From Bacteroidota bacterium (GTDB lineage: Bacteria > Bacteroidota > Rhodothermia > Balneolales > Balneolaceae), in contig JAGXIS010000102.1 in the NCBI GenBank assembly GCA_024635465.1, positions 1-18,627 of the forward strand: DNA of 18,627 nt, read 5' to 3'. The translations under genes and the position numbers were made by a program. Numbering within the stretch: the first letter of the stretch is position 1; each line of letters starts with the position of its first letter. Shown piece by piece: positions 15,320 to 18,627 of the stretch. The notes beneath the pieces were generated by a model. It did not search any database. It was not told where the DNA came from and saw nothing but the letters and a program-made list of their open reading frames with translations.

Positions 15320-17044
15320 TCAGAAAGTAATCTCAATATCTGTTTTTGTATCATTTGATTGAATCCAATTCAGGATCATCTGCTCCTTTTCATCATTGTA
15401 GAACCACTGTCCCGCCCCATTTCCTTCAATCAATTCTTCCTCATTGGCTAATACCGTTTTTGGTCTCTGAACATATTTGAAAATCAATGTCAGCTTTTTT
15501 TCAGTTGATTGCCCTTCAAACTCCCTGGATACCCGGCCAATCGTAAACGTTGCATAATCATTTCGTTCAAAATATCTGAAAGCAGTAGTTGAAAACTCAC
15601 CCTTTTTATATTGTGTCGATAGTCCGTCATCTTCATAGAGCCGAAATGTACCTACAGACCCGCCATAAATTTCAATCAATAATGAATCATAATGGGCCGA
15701 ATACAATGATTTCTTTTTTGTTTGATATGGAATTATGGATCCCGCCTTCACAAAAGTCGGAATTTTATATAGTGGCGCTTCAACCAACCAAGACTGTCCA
15801 CCTTCATATCGGGTTCCGTCAACATAATCATACCAAATTCCGGATGGCAGACTAACAAATCTTTCATTCTCCCCTATCTCAACCATTGGAGCTGCCAGAA
15901 ATGAATCCCCAAACATGTATTGTGTAGGAAAATCACTATTCCCACGTATAGGTTTACTACCCGTACCTCTTGATAAACGATATTCACTATAAATATAGGG
16001 TAAAAGACTGCTGCGTAAATGTACCAGATCATTAATATGGTTATAAGATTCTTCGGAGAGTAGGTTCTGCTCTACCTGGGTATCATAAACTTCTTTTGAA
16101 AAGAGATGCATTACACTGTTGAATGCCGAGAATTGAGACCATCGGATCAACAATTCTTCATCAAATGGCGGAAGTTCGGTATAGTCAAATCCACCAACAT
16201 TGTAAGATGCATAAGGAATTTCATACGTGATATATTTTGGATTGGCCATTAACTCAATATTTTTTCTGAGCTCACTGATTTCGTACTGACCATAATCCGG
16301 AGATCTATCCCAATCTCTCAACTCATCCTTTGTAATACCGTATCTCAGTAAAATCTCATCACTCACTATCATTTCAGAATAATTTGAGTATCCGCCATAC
16401 ATCGGGCCCAAAACCCACGAAGGTGTCAACTGCAACCTCTCTTCTCGCTTAAGTAAAAGTGGATCAAGTTCCGGGTCTGTCGTTGTTGGCAGACCAACTC
16501 CTTGAGGTGGATGTTCATTATTTCGGGACAAATGAATCTTTGTGATAATAATCTTTTCTACCCCTATGGGTCTGATATTCAAACTATAATGACCCGGATT
16601 CCGGATTTGAAATGATATGGGCAGATCATCGTAATCACGGTTGTTCCACTTCAACAGCGAAGTGAATTCATTTTTGATTATTGTTTGATAGAGTTGATTT
16701 CCCTGATCATCCAACAGTGAAAGTGAACTGTTATTGACATCAGAATTGATATCATCACCATTTCCAAGTATCCATAAATAGTAAGTACCTGTATTCTGAA
16801 TATAGACTGGAAAGGAAAGTGGCTCAACATATGCTGAAGAATCCGGGTTAGAAATCAGTGAAACAGTTGAAAACTGATTGACACGGTTCCAACCTTCATG
16901 ATGTGTTAGTTGATTCGAATCTATTGAGATAATTCCATCAACTTCGTAGAACTCTGCTTGAGGTACGGTTGTACAAGACTGTAAAAGCATCCATACTAAT
17001 ATCAATGGATACTTTTTATCAGTGCTTGCAAAAAAATAATTCAT
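15320..17044 (-). CDS. Lipoprotein with N-terminal sandwich domain and a truncated GH31-like C-terminal part
   Basis: 574 residues. A lipoprotein signal has the lipobox LLQSC with Cys24 as the predicted lipidation site, so it is exported and membrane-anchored. Residues about 30-185 form a beta-rich region (EVDGIISIDSNQLTHHEGW, then GTYYLWILGNGDD) that recalls carbohydrate-binding or GH115 C-terminal sandwiches. Residues about 195-440 match only the later half of a GH31 alpha-glucosidase: NVGGFDY (282-288), ELLIRWSQFSAFNSV (297-311), SLLPYIYSEYR, GDSFLAAPMVE (379-389), YEGGQ and IPTFVKAGSIIPY. A DUF5110-like C-terminal sandwich follows (RLYEDDGLSTQYKKGE). The segment bearing the GH31 nucleophile (WxDMNE-like) is missing, the usual Asp of D(I/V)GGF is Asn282, and the usual R-x-H near 312 reads HLF. 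The frame is intact and base use is like its neighbours. I favour a non-catalytic or specialised GH31 relative over a working alpha-glucosidase. Confidence 0.8.
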   Translation of the reverse strand: MNYFFASTDKKYPLILVWMLLQSCTTVPQAEFYEVDGIISIDSNQLTHHEGWNRVNQFSTVSLISNPDSSAYVEPLSFPVYIQNTGTYYLWILGNGDDINSDVNNSSLSLLDDQGNQLYQTIIKNEFTSLLKWNNRDYDDLPISFQIRNPGHYSLNIRPIGVEKIIITKIHLSRNNEHPPQGVGLPTTTDPELDPLLLKREERLQLTPSWVLGPMYGGYSNYSEMIVSDEILLRYGITKDELRDWDRSPDYGQYEISELRKNIELMANPKYITYEIPYASYNVGGFDYTELPPFDEELLIRWSQFSAFNSVMHLFSKEVYDTQVEQNLLSEESYNHINDLVHLRSSLLPYIYSEYRLSRGTGSKPIRGNSDFPTQYMFGDSFLAAPMVEIGENERFVSLPSGIWYDYVDGTRYEGGQSWLVEAPLYKIPTFVKAGSIIPYQTKKKSLYSAHYDSLLIEIYGGSVGTFRLYEDDGLSTQYKKGEFSTTAFRYFERNDYATFTIGRVSREFEGQSTEKKLTLIFKYVQRPKTVLANEEELIEGNGAGQWFYNDEKEQMILNWIQSNDTKTDIEITF

Positions 17045-17099
17045 ATTCCCGAAGTTGGTTCGTTTATTAATCAGCTATGGGAATATATGTATCTGTAGC

Positions 17100-17128
17100 T
17101 TTGTATAAATATTAATCTAAAGTGGCAA
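17100..17128 (-). promoter_or_regulatory. Possible sigma70-like promoter of the GH31-like lipoprotein gene
   Basis: Read on the minus strand, TTGCCA (17128-17123) is followed after exactly 17 bases by TACAAA (17105-17100). This resembles -35 and -10 boxes and would give a leader of about 50 bases to the ATG at 17044. The match is partial and Bacteroidota-type promoters use another consensus. The 94-base gap also holds the HU transcript end. Confidence 0.22.
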
Positions 17129-17138
17129 CCCCACCCGA

Positions 17139-17423
17139 TTAACTATTTGCTTTATTCACAGCTTTTTTGAAGTCTTTGGATACCTTTAACATCGGTACAT
17201 ACTGTTCAGGCACAATGACTTCCTCATTTGTCTTCGGATTTCGGGCAACTCTTTGTGCTCTTTTCACAACCTTAAAACTGCCAAAACCACGAAGTTCAAT
17301 AGTCTCACCTCGTTTCATTGAGTCAATCACTGTTTCCAAAAATCCTTTTACAACCGCTTCAGTTTCTACTTTTGTAAGACCTGTAGATGAAGAGATGATA
17401 TCTACTATATCTGCTTTCGTCAT
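17139..17423 (-). CDS. HU/IHF-family nucleoid DNA-binding protein
   Basis: Small dimeric nucleoid protein that bends DNA by inserting two beta-arms into the minor groove. The 94-residue length is typical. It opens MTKADIVDIISSSTGLTKVE, the usual helical dimer region; RGFGSFKV (about residues 45-52) is the family signature at the base of the arm; and ARNPKTNEEV (about 60-69) is the arm tip with the intercalating proline. The C-terminal VSKDFKKAVNK helix is normal. HU and IHF subunits cannot be told apart reliably by eye, so no symbol is given. There is no Shine-Dalgarno motif before the start. It is divergent from the AGCS symporter gene and 94 bases upstream of the GH31-like gene on the same strand, which suggests separate transcripts. 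Confidence 0.95.
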   Translation of the reverse strand: MTKADIVDIISSSTGLTKVETEAVVKGFLETVIDSMKRGETIELRGFGSFKVVKRAQRVARNPKTNEEVIVPEQYVPMLKVSKDFKKAVNKANS

Positions 17424-17600
17424 AATAAGTAACTTAAATTTGTTAATCTTAGTGTGCTCAATGAGTTATCGAAACACGCTTATCGGTAATTTAATTAATT
17501 TGTCCGGCTAATCGTTCACTTATTCTTAAACTTTCTTAAATTTTTAGCTAAATCTTTTATACATTCGTGGTTGAATTCAAATAGGAAGCTAATAGATCAT
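17424..17600. other. Divergent intergenic region between HU and the alanine symporter gene
   Basis: 177 AT-rich bases that must hold the promoters of both genes. On the plus strand TAAATTTG at 17435-17442 fits the TAnnTTTG element but lies 158 bases from the symporter start, and TACATTCG at 17560-17567 is a one-mismatch match much closer to it. Neither has a clear -33 partner. I found no exact element for HU on the minus strand. No gene, RNA or clear hairpin is seen. Confidence 0.4.
17583..17588 (+). promoter_or_regulatory. Shine-Dalgarno-like AGGAAG before the symporter gene
   Basis: AGGAAG lies 12 bases before the ATG at 17601. It is the only purine-rich Shine-Dalgarno-like hexamer I found in front of a start in this window. 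The spacing is longer than ideal, so it may be chance. Confidence 0.3.
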
Positions 17601-18627
17601 ATGGAAGTATTAGAAAGAGTAGTAGGGTTCTTAAATAACCTGGTTTGGAATACACCGGAATTATTGCCACTCATGGTAGTCGCCCTACTTGGTTACGGTA
17701 TTTTTATTACGTTAAGAATGGGTTTTATCCAAATCAGAAGATTTGGCCATGGTCTTAAAGTTGTAATGGGTCATTATGATGATCCTGACGATATTGGTGA
17801 TGTTAATCATTTTCAAGCTCTTTCTACTGCCCTTTCGGCAACTGTTGGTATTGGTAATATCGCAGGAGTTGCCATAGCCATTCACTATGGAGGACCCGGT
17901 GCTCTATTCTGGATGTGGGTAACAGCTTTTTTCGGAATGGCGATTAAATATTCTGAATGTACACTTGCAGTGATGTACAGAATTCAAAATCCGGACGGGA
18001 GTGTGTCGGGTGGACCCATGTACTATATCGAACGTGGTTTAGGGCCTAATTGGAAATGGCTTGCAGTCACTTTTGCAGCGCTTGCTGTTATCTGTTCATT
18101 CTTCACCGGGAATGCAATTCAAGCCAATTCCGTAGCTGATGTAATGGAAAACTCTTTCTTTTTTACGGTCCCAACATACATTACCGGTTTAATCACCGCT
18201 ACCCTTGTCGGTTTTGTGATCATCGGTGGGATTAAACGTATCGGTTATGTAACCGCGAGATTAACTCCTTTCATGGCGATTTTATACGTCTTGGGGGCAT
18301 TGGTCATCTTGATAATGAATTATGAAGCAGTGATTCCGGCATTCGGAACGATATTTACATACGCATTCAATCCCGTAGCAGGTGCTTGGGGAGTAGGATC
18401 AGGTCTTTTCATTACAACGATGGTTTGGGGAGTAAAACGCGGGCTTTTCTCTAACGAAGCAGGACAGGGTTCCGCTCCAATTGCACATGGTGCAGCTAAA
18501 ACTGACGAGCCCGTCCGTGAAGGTGCTGTAGCTCTTCTTGAGCCGTTTATTGATACTATCATTGTCTGTACAATGACCGGCTTAGTGATAATCTCTACCG
18601 GAGTTTGGGATGTAAAACATCCTACAG
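17601..18627 (+). CDS. Sodium/alanine symporter (AGCS family), N-terminal part (runs off the right edge)
   Basis: Inner-membrane carrier that imports alanine or glycine with Na+ (LeuT-like fold). I translated from the ATG at 17601: 342 complete codons are open to the window edge. The protein opens MEVLERVVGFLNNLVWNTPE, and several hydrophobic spans follow. Family motifs are plain: TALSATVGIGNIAGVA (substrate/Na+ site of helix 1b-2), SGGPMYYIERGLG, and GVKRGLFSNEAGQGSAPIAH, the AGCS signature, which has Gln where Met is frequent in other members (NEAGMGSAP). About 70% of a typical 450-550-residue member is visible. The substrate is inferred from the family; glycine, D-alanine or related amino acids are possible. 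It is divergently transcribed from the HU gene. Confidence 0.95.
   Translation, partial: MEVLERVVGFLNNLVWNTPELLPLMVVALLGYGIFITLRMGFIQIRRFGHGLKVVMGHYDDPDDIGDVNHFQALSTALSATVGIGNIAGVAIAIHYGGPGALFWMWVTAFFGMAIKYSECTLAVMYRIQNPDGSVSGGPMYYIERGLGPNWKWLAVTFAALAVICSFFTGNAIQANSVADVMENSFFFTVPTYITGLITATLVGFVIIGGIKRIGYVTARLTPFMAILYVLGALVILIMNYEAVIPAFGTIFTYAFNPVAGAWGVGSGLFITTMVWGVKRGLFSNEAGQGSAPIAHGAAKTDEPVREGAVALLEPFIDTIIVCTMTGLVIISTGVWDVKHPT

Noticed and set aside
17105..17138. Hairpin-like GTGG-GGTTG-CCAC-TTT after the HU stop (minus strand)
   Set aside because: The stem is only four or five pairs and the T-tract is three bases; not convincing as an intrinsic terminator.
18320..18562. 80-codon minus-strand frame at the right edge
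   Set aside because: Antisense to the AGCS signature region of the symporter.
1..18627. CRISPR arrays, IS elements, phage genes, tRNA or rRNA genes
   Set aside because: No spaced direct repeats, transposase, integrase or cloverleaf-like sequence was seen on reading both strands of the gaps.

Overview
The window reads as chromosomal core sequence from an AT-rich bacterium of the Bacteroidota/Balneolota (FCB) side of the tree. The evidence is the protein types: a Bacteroidota-type aspartokinase, a tiny COX24/AURKAIP1-domain basic protein, a very large TamB, and a secreted metalloprotease-propeller-barrel protein. Almost no start codon has a Shine-Dalgarno motif, and one match to the Bacteroidota promoter -7 consensus TAnnTTTG is present. 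A marine Balneola/Gracilimonas-like organism is my best guess, from protein style only. I see no phage, IS element, CRISPR array, tRNA or rRNA.

Layout. (1) 1-469, minus: N-terminal part of an aspartate kinase running off the left edge. (2) 470-834: a gene-free stretch with a possible promoter for (3) a 30-residue, extremely basic COX24-domain protein at 835-927, followed by a good intrinsic terminator (948-977). (4) 978-1628, minus: a conserved-looking hypothetical protein, divergent from (5) a tightly packed plus-strand cluster at 1667-15135: NFACT/RqcH-type ribosome quality-control protein, shikimate kinase (aroK), 3-dehydroquinate synthase (aroB), TamB-like translocation/lipid-transport protein, RNase R (rnr), and a secreted gluzincin protease + TolB-like propeller + outer-membrane barrel protein. 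The longest gap is 27 bases, so this is very probably one operon, and it is closed by a long hairpin terminator at 15158-15200. (6) 15320-17044, minus: a lipoprotein with an N-terminal sandwich-like region joined to the C-terminal half of a GH31 glycosidase, whose active site looks eroded. (7) 17139-17423, minus: an HU/IHF-family DNA-binding protein. (8) 17601-end, plus: a Na+/alanine symporter (AGCS family) cut by the right edge.

The operon mixes three themes: translation quality control and RNA decay (RqcH-type protein and RNase R), the shikimate pathway (AroK then AroB), and envelope biogenesis (TamB plus an outer-membrane barrel with a periplasmic or surface protease and propeller). The most interesting items are the multidomain barrel protein sharing an operon with TamB, the shortened GH31-like lipoprotein, the minute COX24-domain protein, and the pairing of an RqcH-type protein with RNase R. 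None is demonstrably a new system; I found no defence or mobile-element cassette.
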